Source: CALAED01 sp036555725 (GTDB lineage Bacteria; Actinomycetota; Actinomycetes; Streptosporangiales; Streptosporangiaceae). Taken from it: a stretch of 64,000 nt of DNA. Within the stretch, counting starts at the first letter, position 1. Each line of letters starts with the position of its first letter. The notes below the pieces were generated by a model, which saw only the letters and a list, made by a program, of their open reading frames with translations, was not told where the DNA came from and ran no database searches. Position numbers and translations under genes: made by a program. Below, in pieces: positions 17,586 to 26,454 of this stretch. Location of the stretch: assembly GCA_036555725.1 (NCBI GenBank), contig DATBKU010000038.1:1-64000 (forward strand), written 5' to 3'.

Positions 17586-17625
17586 GTGAGCGAAACGACG
17601 AGCCGCAAGGCGAGGAGGGAGCCGC
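17586..17625 (+). repeat. Dispersed GC-rich repeat, copy 1
   Basis: This is a copy of a dispersed element reading GTGAGCGAA, two variable bases, then GACGAGCCGCAAGGCGAGGAG (split across 17586-17617) immediately before a GTG start. Its GAGGAGGGA tail supplies the ribosome-binding site of LAL copy 2. The same element occurs at 28728-28762 and, in part, at 28800-28823. Confidence 0.75.
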
Positions 17626-20502
17626 GTGAGTGTGCAAACGGTCAGTCGCGTGCTCGTCGGGCGGTCCACTGAGATCGACCGGCTGCAGCAGGCGTTCACG
17701 GCCGTCCGGGCGGGGGCACCGCGGGCGGTGCTGATCGGCGGCGAGGCCGGGGTGGGCAAAACGCGGCTGGTCCGTGAGTTCGCCGGCGGCGCTCGAGCCG
17801 ACGGGGCCCGCATCCTCACCGGCGGCTGCCTCCAGTTGCACACCAACGACCTGCCGTTCGCGCCGTTCACCGCGATGCTGCGGCAGCTGGTCCGCGAGAT
17901 CGGCATCGACGGCATCGCCGAGCTGCTGCCCGGCGGCACGGCCGGGCTGTCGCGGCTGCTGCCCGAGTTCGGTGAGCCGGAGGACGCCGGCCGCGAAGAG
18001 CGGGCCCGTCTGTTCGAGCTCGTGCTCACCTTGTTCGAACGGCTCGCCGCGCGCACGCCCACCGTGGTCATCATCGAAGACTCGCACTGGGCCGACCGGT
18101 CCACCCGCGACCTGCTCGCCTTCCTGATCCGCAACCTCGGCGGCACCGGCTCGCTGCTGATCGTCGTGACGTACCGGTCCGACGAGCTGCACCGCGACCA
18201 TCCGCTGCGGCCATTGCTGGCCGAGCTCGACCGGGTCGACCGCGTGACGCGCTACGAGCTGCCCCGGCTGTCTCAGCGCGAGGTGATCGAGCTGCTGAAC
18301 AGCATCCTCGGCCGGGCCCCGTCGCCCGACCTGGTCGGCAAGGCGTACCGGCGGAGCGCGGGCAACCCGCTGTTCATCGAGGCCTTGGTCGACTGCGACG
18401 ACGGGACCCTCGTCACCGACCTGCCCGAGTCGCTGCGCGACCTGCTGGTCGCCGGGGTGCACCGCCTGCCCGAGGAAACCCAGGAGCTCCTGCGGACGGC
18501 CAGCGGCAGCGGCGAGCACATCGAGCATCGCCTGCTGGCCGCCGTCTCCGGGCTCGACGACGCCGCGCTGTCCCGTACGCTGCGGCCGGCCGTCGCCGCC
18601 AACGTCCTGGTCATCGACGGCGAGGGGTACGCCTTCCGGCATGACCTGATCCGTGAGGCGATCCACGAAGACCTGTTGCCCGGCGAGCACACCCGGCTGC
18701 ACACGCGCTACGCCGAGGCGCTCGAGGGCGACCGGTCGCTCGTGCCGTCCGGGCGGGCCGCCGTCGACCTGGCCCAGCATTGGTACTCCGCGCACGACGC
18801 GACGTGGGCCCTGGTCAGCGCATGGCGGGCCGGAGAGGAGGCCCGCAAGTCCGTCGCGTACGCGGAGGCGCTGCGGATGTTCTCCCGGGTGCTGGAGCTG
18901 TGGGACAAGGTGCCGGACGCCGCGGAGCGCATCGGCCGCGACCGCGCCTCGGTGCTGGAGAAGGCCGTGGCCATGGCCGACCACGCGGGCGAGAGCGAAC
19001 GCGGCGTCAAGCTGGCCACCGCCACTCTCAAGGAGGTCTCCGACCCGGCGACGCGGGCCCGGCTGCTGGACCGGCGCGGCCGGCTGGCGATCGCGCTCGG
19101 CCGTGCCAGCGGCCTCGACGACCTGCGGGAGGCCGCCCGCATCGCGCCGACCGACCCGCCCGGCAGGGAGCGCGCCCGCGCGCTGGCGGCGCTGGTCGAG
19201 CACCTCGTGCACCGCCCCGACGAGCGGGAGGCCTGGCCGGTCGTCGAAGAGGCGCTGAGCGTGGCCCGGCAGGTCGGCGACCCCTTCGCCGAGTCGATGA
19301 GCATGCTCGCCACCACCTGCATCACCGGCCGTGACGAGGCCGCCCTGGACGACAACACCGCCCTCATCGCGCAGGCCCGGGCCATCGCCGAGCGGGCGAA
19401 GGTCTATCGGCCGCTGCTCAAGGCCGACCTGCACGAGTCCGACATGCTCGAGGCGCTCGGCCGGCACGAGCAGGCCGCGGAGGTCGCGCGGGCCGGCATC
19501 GCCCGGGCCGCGAAGTACGGCCTGGCCCGCACGATCGGCGCCATCCTCTCGGTCAACCTGGCCGACCCGTTGATCTCCCTGGGCCGCTGGGACGAAGCCG
19601 ACACCGTGATCGGGGCCGCCCTCGACCAGAACCCGCCGCCGGCCCACCGCGCCTACCTGAATCGGCTGGCCGCCTACATCGCGCTTTCCCGTGGCGATCT
19701 CGAGGCGGCCGTGGCCGGTCTCGCCGTCGCCGACAGCCTGACCGCGCGCGGCCCGCTCGGCAAGGCCGAGGAGCTCTACCCCCTGTGCCAGCTCGACAGC
19801 GAGCTGCGGATCGCGCAGGGCCGGCCGAGCGAGGCGCTCACCGCCGTCCTGGCGATGCTGGCCGACAGCGACCTGCCGATCGACCCGCGCTACAGCTGGC
19901 CGCTCCTCGTGATCGGGGCCGCGGCGAGCGGCGTCGTGCACGACGCCGCGGCGCTGGAAACGTTGCAGGTCCACGCGGAGAAGGTGCCGGTGTTCGGGCC
20001 GGTGCAGCGGGCCGAGCGGCTGAGCTTCCTGGCCGAGGCCGCCCGAGCCGAGGCGGCGCCCGAGCAGGACCTGTGGGCCGATGCCGTCGCCGCCTGGGAG
20101 TCCACGGGCCAGCCGTACGCACTGGCCCGCACGCTGCTACGCGCCGCCGAGGCCGACGCGGCCGCCGGCGACCGAGACGCCGCCGCTCAGCGCCTGCTGC
20201 GCGCCAAGGAACTGGCCGCCACACTCGGCGCCCGCCCGCTGTCCGAGCAGATCGATGCCCTGACCCGGCGGGTCGGCGCCGCGCCGGCAGGCGCCGGCCC
20301 GGCCGCTGGCCTCGGCCTCACGCCGCGCGAGCTGGAGGTGCTGCGGCTGGTCGCCGCCGGGCGCAGCAACCGCGAGATCGCCGACGAGCTGTTCATCTCG
20401 GCCAAGACGGCGAGCGTGCACGTCTCCAACATCCTCGGCAAGCTCGGCGTCACCAGCCGCGGCGAGGCCGCCGCCACCGCCCACCGCAGCGGGCTCGGTT
20501 AA
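17626..20502 (+). CDS. LAL-type LuxR transcriptional regulator, copy 2
   Basis: This 958-residue LAL regulator is closely related to copy 1 along its whole length. It begins SRVLVGRSTEIDRLQQAF, with Walker A GGEAGVGKTRL near 45 and Walker B TVVIIEDSHWADRST near 146. The C-terminal HTH LTPRELEVLRLVAAGRSNREIADELFISAKTASVHVSNILGKLGV is nearly identical to copy 1, so the two may recognise similar DNA. GTG at 17626 is preceded by GAGGAGGGA supplied by the dispersed repeat. The gene lies 126 bases after copy 1 on the same strand. The inducer is unknown. Confidence 0.9.
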   Translation: MSVQTVSRVLVGRSTEIDRLQQAFTAVRAGAPRAVLIGGEAGVGKTRLVREFAGGARADGARILTGGCLQLHTNDLPFAPFTAMLRQLVREIGIDGIAELLPGGTAGLSRLLPEFGEPEDAGREERARLFELVLTLFERLAARTPTVVIIEDSHWADRSTRDLLAFLIRNLGGTGSLLIVVTYRSDELHRDHPLRPLLAELDRVDRVTRYELPRLSQREVIELLNSILGRAPSPDLVGKAYRRSAGNPLFIEALVDCDDGTLVTDLPESLRDLLVAGVHRLPEETQELLRTASGSGEHIEHRLLAAVSGLDDAALSRTLRPAVAANVLVIDGEGYAFRHDLIREAIHEDLLPGEHTRLHTRYAEALEGDRSLVPSGRAAVDLAQHWYSAHDATWALVSAWRAGEEARKSVAYAEALRMFSRVLELWDKVPDAAERIGRDRASVLEKAVAMADHAGESERGVKLATATLKEVSDPATRARLLDRRGRLAIALGRASGLDDLREAARIAPTDPPGRERARALAALVEHLVHRPDEREAWPVVEEALSVARQVGDPFAESMSMLATTCITGRDEAALDDNTALIAQARAIAERAKVYRPLLKADLHESDMLEALGRHEQAAEVARAGIARAAKYGLARTIGAILSVNLADPLISLGRWDEADTVIGAALDQNPPPAHRAYLNRLAAYIALSRGDLEAAVAGLAVADSLTARGPLGKAEELYPLCQLDSELRIAQGRPSEALTAVLAMLADSDLPIDPRYSWPLLVIGAAASGVVHDAAALETLQVHAEKVPVFGPVQRAERLSFLAEAARAEAAPEQDLWADAVAAWESTGQPYALARTLLRAAEADAAAGDRDAAAQRLLRAKELAATLGARPLSEQIDALTRRVGAAPAGAGPAAGLGLTPRELEVLRLVAAGRSNREIADELFISAKTASVHVSNILGKLGVTSRGEAAATAHRSGLG

Positions 20503-20571
20503 GACACCGTTGGGGAGCCCTCGCCCGTCGCGAGCGGCGATGCGCGGCGGGGCACGGGGTTCCCCACGGTC

Positions 20572-20682
20572 CCTAAGGCTCCCGTAGATCGTTGAGCTGG
20601 GGCCTAAGCCCGCTTATGGCCGCCTAAGGCAGGTAAGGCGGCGGAGATAAGGCATGCGTCCGATGTGGTGACCCCTGCCTTA
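20572..20682. promoter_or_regulatory. Cluster of TAAGG/CCTTA motifs with hairpin
   Basis: About six TAAGG-, CCTAAG- or CCTTA-type motifs occur within roughly 110 bases between LAL copy 2 and the next small gene. A GCCGCCT/AGGCGGC hairpin lies at 20619-20642. The motifs recur in both orientations. This could be an operator array for a regulator of the 20727 transcription unit, a terminator region, or decayed repeats; I cannot choose among these from sequence. Confidence 0.35.
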
Positions 20683-20726
20683 GCGCGACTCTCGAAGATG
20701 TCGGATCAAGCACAACGGAGGACACG

Positions 20727-20906
20727 ATGCATCCGTACATCGCCGAGCAGATCGTCGCAGAGCGCGTCAAGTCTCGCCACGAGGAGGCGGCGGCCGGACG
20801 GCTGGCCCGCCAGGCCAAGAAGCTGCTGGGACTGCGGCACGGCCCGTACGTCAGCGGTAAGGGCGGCAGCCCGCTGCGCTACCCGTCCCGTCCCGCGACC
20901 GCCTAG
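20727..20906 (+). CDS. Small basic protein of unknown function
   Basis: This 59-residue open frame begins MHPYIAEQIVAERVKSRHEE and continues AAAGRLARQAKKLLGLRHGP. It is a single charged amphipathic helix followed by a Gly/Pro-rich basic tail. CGGAGGA lies 5-11 bases before the ATG, and it ends 15 bases before LAL copy 3, so it probably shares that transcript. Similar short MHPY-starting proteins are common as unnamed actinomycete genes (from memory). There is no signal peptide or membrane segment. The function is unknown. Confidence 0.65.
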   Translation: MHPYIAEQIVAERVKSRHEEAAAGRLARQAKKLLGLRHGPYVSGKGGSPLRYPSRPATA

Positions 20907-20921
20907 TCGGAGGCGGCCGTC

Positions 20922-22502
20922 ATGACCGCGACACGACAGAACGCGACGCACCAGAACGACAACCCGATCAGCAGCAAGACCAGCACGGTGAGCCCCGTAT
21001 TCGCCGGACGCGAGACGGAGCTCACCGTGCTGGCGAATACGTACGAGACCGTCCGGCGCGGCGGTTCGGTGACCGCGCTGCTCGGCGGCGAGGCCGGGGT
21101 CGGCAAGACCAGGCTGGTGAACGAGTTCGTCACCCGTGTGCACGAGATGAGCCCGGGCGGTCTCGTGCTCGTCGGTGACTGCCTCGACCCCAGCGCTGGC
21201 TGCGTGCCGTACGCCCCGATCACGGCGGCGCTGCGGCGGCTCGTGGAGACGATCGGGGCGGCCGAGTTCGCCGCGATCGCGCACGAGGAGGCCACCGGCG
21301 ACCTCGCCCGGCTGCTGCCGGGCGGCGACGACACGGCGGCGGAGGATCCGCACGCCGACCGGACGCGGCTGTTCGAGCAGCTGCTGACCCTGTTGCGGCG
21401 GCTGGCCGAGCCCGCACCGGTCGTCCTGGTGATCGAGGACGCGCAGTGGGCCGACCGCTCCACTCGCGACCTGCTCGGCTTCCTCGCCCGCCGACTTGGC
21501 CGGGCGCCGGTGCTGTTGCTGATCACGTACCGATCGGACGAACTGCACCGGACGCATCCGCTGCGGTCCCTGCTCGCCGCGCTGGACCGGATCGACGGCG
21601 TCGTCAAGGCCGAGGTACCCCGGCTCACCCGCTCCGAAGTGGCCGCCCAGCTTGGGGGCGTCCTCGGCGGCTCCGTCGAGGAGACGCTGGCCGCCCGCGT
21701 GTACGAACGGACCTCCGGCATCCCGCTGCTCGTCGAGACCATGGCGACCGGTGCGGGTCCCGCCCGTGTCACCGCCGGCCGGCTGAGCGGCACCGCGCTG
21801 CGTGACCTGCTGCTGGGCGGGGTGCAACGCCTGCCGAACGCGACCCAGGACGTGCTGCGCCTGGCCAGCACCGCCGGCGGTCACGTCCCGGGACCGCTGC
21901 TCGCCGCCGTGACCGGGCTCGACGACAAGCGGCTCAGCGCCGCCGTACGCCCGGCTCTGGACGGCAACGTGCTACTCGCGGACGGCGACGGCTACACGTT
22001 CCGGCACGCGCTGATCCGGGAGGCCGTGCACGCCGACCTGCTGCCGGGCGAGCACAGCGAAGCGCACCGGCGGTTCGCGCGAGCCCTCGACAGGACCGCG
22101 AGCCGCGGCGACAACCCATGTCCCGGCCTGGCCGCCGCGCTGGCCCGGCACTGGTACTCCGGCCACGACAACGAGCGGGCGCTGTATGCGGCCTGGCGGG
22201 CGGCGGCCGAGTCCGCGCACGCGCTGGCGTACGCCGAGCAGCTCGAAATGCTGGAGCTGGTGCTGGCGCTTTGGGACCGGGTCCCGAACGCCGCCGAGCT
22301 CGTCGGCGGCGACCACGTCGCCGTACTGGAGCGGGCCGTCGGCGCCGCGGCCGGCTGCGGTGAACCGAGCCGCGGGCTGGCCTTCGTACGAGCCGGCCTG
22401 GCCGAATTGGCGGACCAACCGGACGCCGAGCGGATGGCGCTACTGATGATCGAACAGAGCAGGCTGCGCGGCCAACGGCAGGCCGCCGGGCCTAGAACCT
22501 GA
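20922..22502 (+). CDS. LAL-type regulator copy 3, truncated without DNA-binding domain
   Basis: This 526-residue paralogue of the two upstream LAL proteins has FAGRETELTVLANTYETVRRGG near 28, Walker A GGEAGVGKTRL near 56 and Walker B VVLVIEDAQWADRST near 167. Similarity continues into the start of the helical-repeat region (AWRAAAESAHALAYAEQLEMLELVLALWDRVPNAAELVGGDHVAVLERAV). It then stops at RLRGQRQAAGPRT, about 400 residues short, with no LuxR HTH. I found no continuation of the family in other frames of the following 350 bases. It is either a decayed copy or an ATPase-only protein that might heteromerise with the full copies. Confidence 0.8.
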   Translation: MTATRQNATHQNDNPISSKTSTVSPVFAGRETELTVLANTYETVRRGGSVTALLGGEAGVGKTRLVNEFVTRVHEMSPGGLVLVGDCLDPSAGCVPYAPITAALRRLVETIGAAEFAAIAHEEATGDLARLLPGGDDTAAEDPHADRTRLFEQLLTLLRRLAEPAPVVLVIEDAQWADRSTRDLLGFLARRLGRAPVLLLITYRSDELHRTHPLRSLLAALDRIDGVVKAEVPRLTRSEVAAQLGGVLGGSVEETLAARVYERTSGIPLLVETMATGAGPARVTAGRLSGTALRDLLLGGVQRLPNATQDVLRLASTAGGHVPGPLLAAVTGLDDKRLSAAVRPALDGNVLLADGDGYTFRHALIREAVHADLLPGEHSEAHRRFARALDRTASRGDNPCPGLAAALARHWYSGHDNERALYAAWRAAAESAHALAYAEQLEMLELVLALWDRVPNAAELVGGDHVAVLERAVGAAAGCGEPSRGLAFVRAGLAELADQPDAERMALLMIEQSRLRGQRQAAGPRT

Positions 22503-22785
22503 GCTGAGCCGGGCCCGCCGCCGAACCGGGCCCACCTCGGAAGCGGCGGACCCGGCTCGATTTCGGCCACGGCTGGACGAACAACCAACGACGGCGACCC
22601 ACTGGACCCGGCGGAGAAACTTCCCCTCCCAGCTTCCGCCGCCGGATCGTTGGGCCACACGGGAACTTCAGTGGCTGGCCTTCGCGATCGCGCACCGGGG
22701 AAGCAGGCGGCGCCTCCTCCGCTCGGAGAGGCGATGCGCGACCAGTCCGGCCACTGTCAAGTCTGCGGAGCGGGCATACGTACCG

Positions 22786-22807
22786 ACATCGGGAGACCTC
22801 CCGATGT
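22786..22807. terminator. Palindromic hairpin between convergent regulator genes
   Basis: ACATCGGGAG at 22786-22795 and CTCCCGATGT at 22798-22807 form a perfect 10-bp stem with a 2-base loop. Self-complementary GTAC tetramers flank it outside a CG/GC mismatch. It lies between LAL copy 3 (+) and the AfsR/LuxR-like gene (-), so it could end both transcripts. The short loop would equally suit a protein-binding palindrome. The remainder of 22503-22858 holds nothing I can support as a gene. Confidence 0.45.
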
Positions 22808-22858
22808 GCGTACCTATTTCCCGATCCGCGCCGGGCCGATGCCGGCCGAAGCGGGGCG

Positions 22859-25180
22859 TCAGCCGCCGCGTTCGGCGACCCAGGCGGCGATCTGGGTGCG
22901 CGAGGAAAAGTCCAGCTTGGCCAGGATGTGTTCGACGTGGGTGTCGGCCGTACGCTTGGCGATCACCAGCCGCTCGGCGATCTCGCGGTTGGACAGCCCG
23001 TCCGCGACCAGTACGGCGATGTCGCGCTCGCGCTTGGTGAGCGGTTTCCACGGGTCGGCCACGGCGGGCGGAGCGGTGTCCGTCTCCTCCTCCAGCGCGT
23101 ACGCGATCATCGCCGCGCGGTCGAGGCAGGCCCCCTCGGTGCGGACGGCCTCGTACGCCTCGTCGCCGAGCGCCTGCCGGACGAGGTCGACCCCCATCTG
23201 GTGGATCGTCGCGTAGCCCTTCCCGAACATGGGCGCGCCGAGCTCTCCCCAGATGCGCCGCGCGGCGCCGAAGAGCCGGGCCGCCCGCTCCGGCCGGCCC
23301 TCGAAGATCGCGCACCCGGCGAGCACGTCGAACGTCATCGCGATGCCGAGCTGGTCGTTGAAGCCCCGCTTGATCTCCAAGGACTGCCTTACCAGCGCGG
23401 CGGCCTCCGCGATGCCGCCGCTCAGCAGGGCGCAGCCGGCCCGTACGTACAGGGCGTACGACAGGCACCACTGCTCGCCGCTGCGCGTGCACATCTCGGT
23501 GCACCGGGCGGCCAGGGATTGGGCACGGTCGAGGTCGCCGGCCAGGCAGTACGCGCCGCCGAGCATGGCCAGCCGAGTGGCGGACCAGACGTCGGGGTCG
23601 GCCATGTCGTCGGCCCACAGCGCGGGCTTTTCCCAGTGCGTCTTGATCTTGTCGAGGGAGTTCTCGTTGAAGGCGATCATGCCGGCGGCACCCTCGGCGT
23701 ACCGCTGCGCGCGGCGGTCGTCCGAGCCGTTGGCCAGCCTTCTCGCCTCCGCGGCCAGCGGCCGGGCGGCCTCCAGATCGCCCTGTAGGGTCGCCAGGAT
23801 CGACGCGGAGCACACGGCCAGCAGGCGCTCCCGGATCTCATCCGGGTGCGCCGCCAGCACCCGGCGGGTCCACCGCCTGCCCTCCGTGAAGTGGCCGCCG
23901 ACCACCCAGAAGTGGTTCAGCATTGCCACCATGGCCAGCGCGTCGACGGCGGGTGCCGCCGGATCGGCGGCGTATTCGAGGGCGGCGCGCAGGTCGACGT
24001 AGTCGCGCTGCAGCCGGAGAATCCACGCGACCTGGTCGCCGCTGAACGACCGGCGCTCGGCCTGGGCGGCCAGCGAGCGGAGGTACTGAAAGTGCCGCCG
24101 CCGCAGGTCCGCGCGCGTGCCCATCCGGTCGAGGATTTCGGCACCGTACTCGCGAATGGTGTCGAGCATGCGGTACCGCACACCGTCCGGCTGGTCCGTA
24201 CGCAGCACGATCGACCGCTCGACCAGCCCTGCGAGCGTCTCGAAGACGAGGTCGGCCGGCAACTCGGCGTCCTGCCCGGAGTCGCCGCACACCTCTTCGG
24301 CGGCGGCCAGGTCGAAGGCCCCGGCGAAGACCGTCAGCCGCGCCCACAACAGGCGCTCTGGCTGGGTGCACAGCTCGTAGCTCCACTCGACCGCCGCGCG
24401 CAGCGTCTGGTGCCGCGACAGCGCCGTACGGGCCGTGCCGAGCAGCCGGAACCGGTCGTCGAGCCGCTCGGTGATCTGCTCCAGCGACAGCACCCGCAGC
24501 CGTACGGCCGCGAGCTCGATGGCCAGCGGGATGCCGTCGAGGCGGTAGCACAGCCGGGCCACCGCCCGCCGGTTGCGCTCCCCGAGCGAGAAGTCCGGCA
24601 GCACGGCGGTCGCCCGGTCGGCGAACAGCGTCAGCGCGTCATAGTGGCCGGACGCCGCCAGCGGATCGTCGGGATCGGGCACCGGAAGCGGCGGCAGCAG
24701 CATCGTGTGCTCGCCGGCCACGTCGAGCGGCTGCTGACTGGTCGCCAGCACGCGCAGCCGGGGCACCGCCCGCAACAACACCTCGACGAGCACCGCGCAC
24801 GCGTCGACCAGGTGCTCACAGGTGTCGAGCACCAGCAGCAACTGCTTGTCGGCCAGATGATCGGCCAGCACGTCGACGCGGTCGCGGGACGACTGGTCGG
24901 ACAGCCCGAGCACCTCGGCCACGGCCTGCGCGACAAGCTCGGGATCGCGCAGCCCGGACAGCTCGACGAACCATGTGCCGTCGGCGAAGGACCGGCGCAT
25001 GTCGGCCGCGAGCCGCAGCGCCAGCCGGGTCTTGCCGACCCCGCCCACACCCGCGACGGTGACCAGGCGGGAGGTGCCAAGCAAACGCTTGACCTTAGCC
25101 AACTCCTGCTTACGTCCGATGAACCTCGTCATCTCGGCGGGCAGATTGCCCTGCCGCCGGTCCAGCGCAACGCTCGCCAC
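22859..25180 (-). CDS. AfsR/LuxR-like ATPase regulator
   Basis: This protein of about 773 residues has an NB-ARC-like STAND ATPase: MTRFIGRKQELAKVKRLL near 17, Walker A VAGVGGVGKTRLALRLA near 43, LLLVLDTCEHLVDACAVLVEVLL as Walker B, and LCYRLDGIPLAIELAAVRLRVL. TPR-like repeats follow. The C-terminal LuxR HTH is LTKRERDIAVLVADGLSNREIAERLVIAKRTADTHVEHILAKLDF. It is a different family from the three LAL genes, resembling the 'predicted ATPase' LuxR regulators common in actinomycetes. GTG 25180 is preferred (GAGG 5 bases upstream); the open frame reaches 25282. The inducer and targets are unknown. Confidence 0.87.
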   Translation of the reverse strand: MASVALDRRQGNLPAEMTRFIGRKQELAKVKRLLGTSRLVTVAGVGGVGKTRLALRLAADMRRSFADGTWFVELSGLRDPELVAQAVAEVLGLSDQSSRDRVDVLADHLADKQLLLVLDTCEHLVDACAVLVEVLLRAVPRLRVLATSQQPLDVAGEHTMLLPPLPVPDPDDPLAASGHYDALTLFADRATAVLPDFSLGERNRRAVARLCYRLDGIPLAIELAAVRLRVLSLEQITERLDDRFRLLGTARTALSRHQTLRAAVEWSYELCTQPERLLWARLTVFAGAFDLAAAEEVCGDSGQDAELPADLVFETLAGLVERSIVLRTDQPDGVRYRMLDTIREYGAEILDRMGTRADLRRRHFQYLRSLAAQAERRSFSGDQVAWILRLQRDYVDLRAALEYAADPAAPAVDALAMVAMLNHFWVVGGHFTEGRRWTRRVLAAHPDEIRERLLAVCSASILATLQGDLEAARPLAAEARRLANGSDDRRAQRYAEGAAGMIAFNENSLDKIKTHWEKPALWADDMADPDVWSATRLAMLGGAYCLAGDLDRAQSLAARCTEMCTRSGEQWCLSYALYVRAGCALLSGGIAEAAALVRQSLEIKRGFNDQLGIAMTFDVLAGCAIFEGRPERAARLFGAARRIWGELGAPMFGKGYATIHQMGVDLVRQALGDEAYEAVRTEGACLDRAAMIAYALEEETDTAPPAVADPWKPLTKRERDIAVLVADGLSNREIAERLVIAKRTADTHVEHILAKLDFSSRTQIAAWVAERGG

Positions 25181-25332
25181 GGCCGCCTCGGGGGTCGCTC
25201 TTACGGGCTCGCAGCAACGCGAACCCTCGGGGTCATGTGCATGGTACCCACGTAAGTACGCAACGCATCCGACCGGTGACACCCCGGCATGCCGGCGACA
25301 ACGTTGTGGCCAGAAGAAACGCCTTTACCAAA

Positions 25333-26145
25333 TCAGGGAACGCGGGCCACGCACAGGACCGTCTGGCCGAACGGCGGCCGGATCAGCCGCTCGATCGCGC
25401 GGGTGGCCGGAATGACCGTACGGTCGTAGATCTTGACCAGGCGCGGGTCGGGGTAGCCGGCGCCGCCCCGGCGCACCGCCGCCCACCAGGCGATACCGCC
25501 GAGGAAGTTGATCGGCTTGACGGACTCGATCTCGAGTCCGGCCGCGGTGACGCTGTTGGCCAGCGTCGCCGGCGTGTAGCGGGTCACGTGCCCGACCTTG
25601 CGGTCGAAGTCGCCGTACAGCTGCATGTAGCCGGGCACCCAGATGACGATGCGCCCGCCCGGCTCGACGACGGCGGCGAGATCCTCGAGCGCCCGCACGT
25701 CGTCTTGGATGTGTTCGAGCACGTTCATCATGACGACGGTGTCGACCGTGCGCCTGATCTTCACCTCGGCGGGCAGCGCCAGCTCGAGCACCTCGACGTC
25801 GTCGTTGCCCTCGTAGCGCTTGCGCAGCTGGTCGACGCAGTACGCGTCGTTGTCGCTGACCACGAGGTAGTCGAGGCGGCCGGTGAACTGTTCGGAGAAG
25901 TGGCCGAGCCCCGAGCCGATCTCCAGCATCGACCGGCCGACGTGCGGCGCCACCATGTCGTACTCGTACTTGCGGTAGTTGCGGGCCTCGTCGCCGCCGA
26001 GATGGTTCTCCAGGGCGCCCTCACCGGCCGCGGGCTGTACCACCTCGCCGTCCGCGGGCGGGACGCTCTCCTTTGTACGGCCGCCGCTGCCGAGCAGGGA
26101 GACGAGGGCACGGGCAAGAGAATTCTTCTTGGCTGGTGACTGCAT
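25333..26145 (-). CDS. Class I SAM-dependent methyltransferase
   Basis: This 270-residue methyltransferase has motif I MLEIGSGLGHFSEQF near 73-87, motif II VVMMNVLEHIQDDVRALEDLAAVVEPGGRIVIWVPG near 136-171, and a C-terminal segment with FLGGIAWWAAVRRGG near 213. A hydrophilic N-terminus of about 50 residues (KKNSLARALVSLLGSGGRTKESV) precedes the Rossmann fold. Members of this type act on sugars or lipids linked to the cell surface, but the substrate is not evident here. The gene is separated from IclR by 309 bases and may have its own promoter. Confidence 0.83.
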   Translation of the reverse strand: MQSPAKKNSLARALVSLLGSGGRTKESVPPADGEVVQPAAGEGALENHLGGDEARNYRKYEYDMVAPHVGRSMLEIGSGLGHFSEQFTGRLDYLVVSDNDAYCVDQLRKRYEGNDDVEVLELALPAEVKIRRTVDTVVMMNVLEHIQDDVRALEDLAAVVEPGGRIVIWVPGYMQLYGDFDRKVGHVTRYTPATLANSVTAAGLEIESVKPINFLGGIAWWAAVRRGGAGYPDPRLVKIYDRTVIPATRAIERLIRPPFGQTVLCVARVP

Positions 26146-26454
26146 GCGATCCCGATCGCTGGAGTACGTCGCTGGTAATTGTCGTAACAGATTCGTCAGT
26201 GTAACGACGCCCGGCAGCGGTCGTGTCCGTTAGACCCCGCCCCGGTCCGTAGCGGCCGGGAGGCCGAACCCTTCGACAGCCGTGGCCATTAGCTCATCGA
26301 GGTCGGGCCACGGGCCGGGGCGGGAGCTCACACCCTCACTTACTTACTTACCCGCCGTGCGACCACCCGTCCGTGGCCAGCGAACAACGGACTCGTAAAT
26401 AAGCACCTTGTTACATGTTTCGTGGAAAAGCCAGCGATCACAAGCGGCGGAATT
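26146..26454. other. Intergenic region between methyltransferase and IclR genes
   Basis: I see no gene in these 309 bases. They contain a 7-bp inverted repeat (CGTGGCC at 26281-26287, GGCCACG at 26306-26312), which could end the IclR transcript. A short (CTTA)3 run lies near 26338-26350, and an AT-richer stretch near 26390-26425. Presumably the methyltransferase promoter lies here; I cannot place it with confidence. Confidence 0.4.

Noticed and set aside
26338..26350. Tetranucleotide repeat (CTTA)3 in the spacer upstream of the methyltransferase
   Set aside because: Three units are too few to suggest phase variation, and it is not at a promoter I can define.
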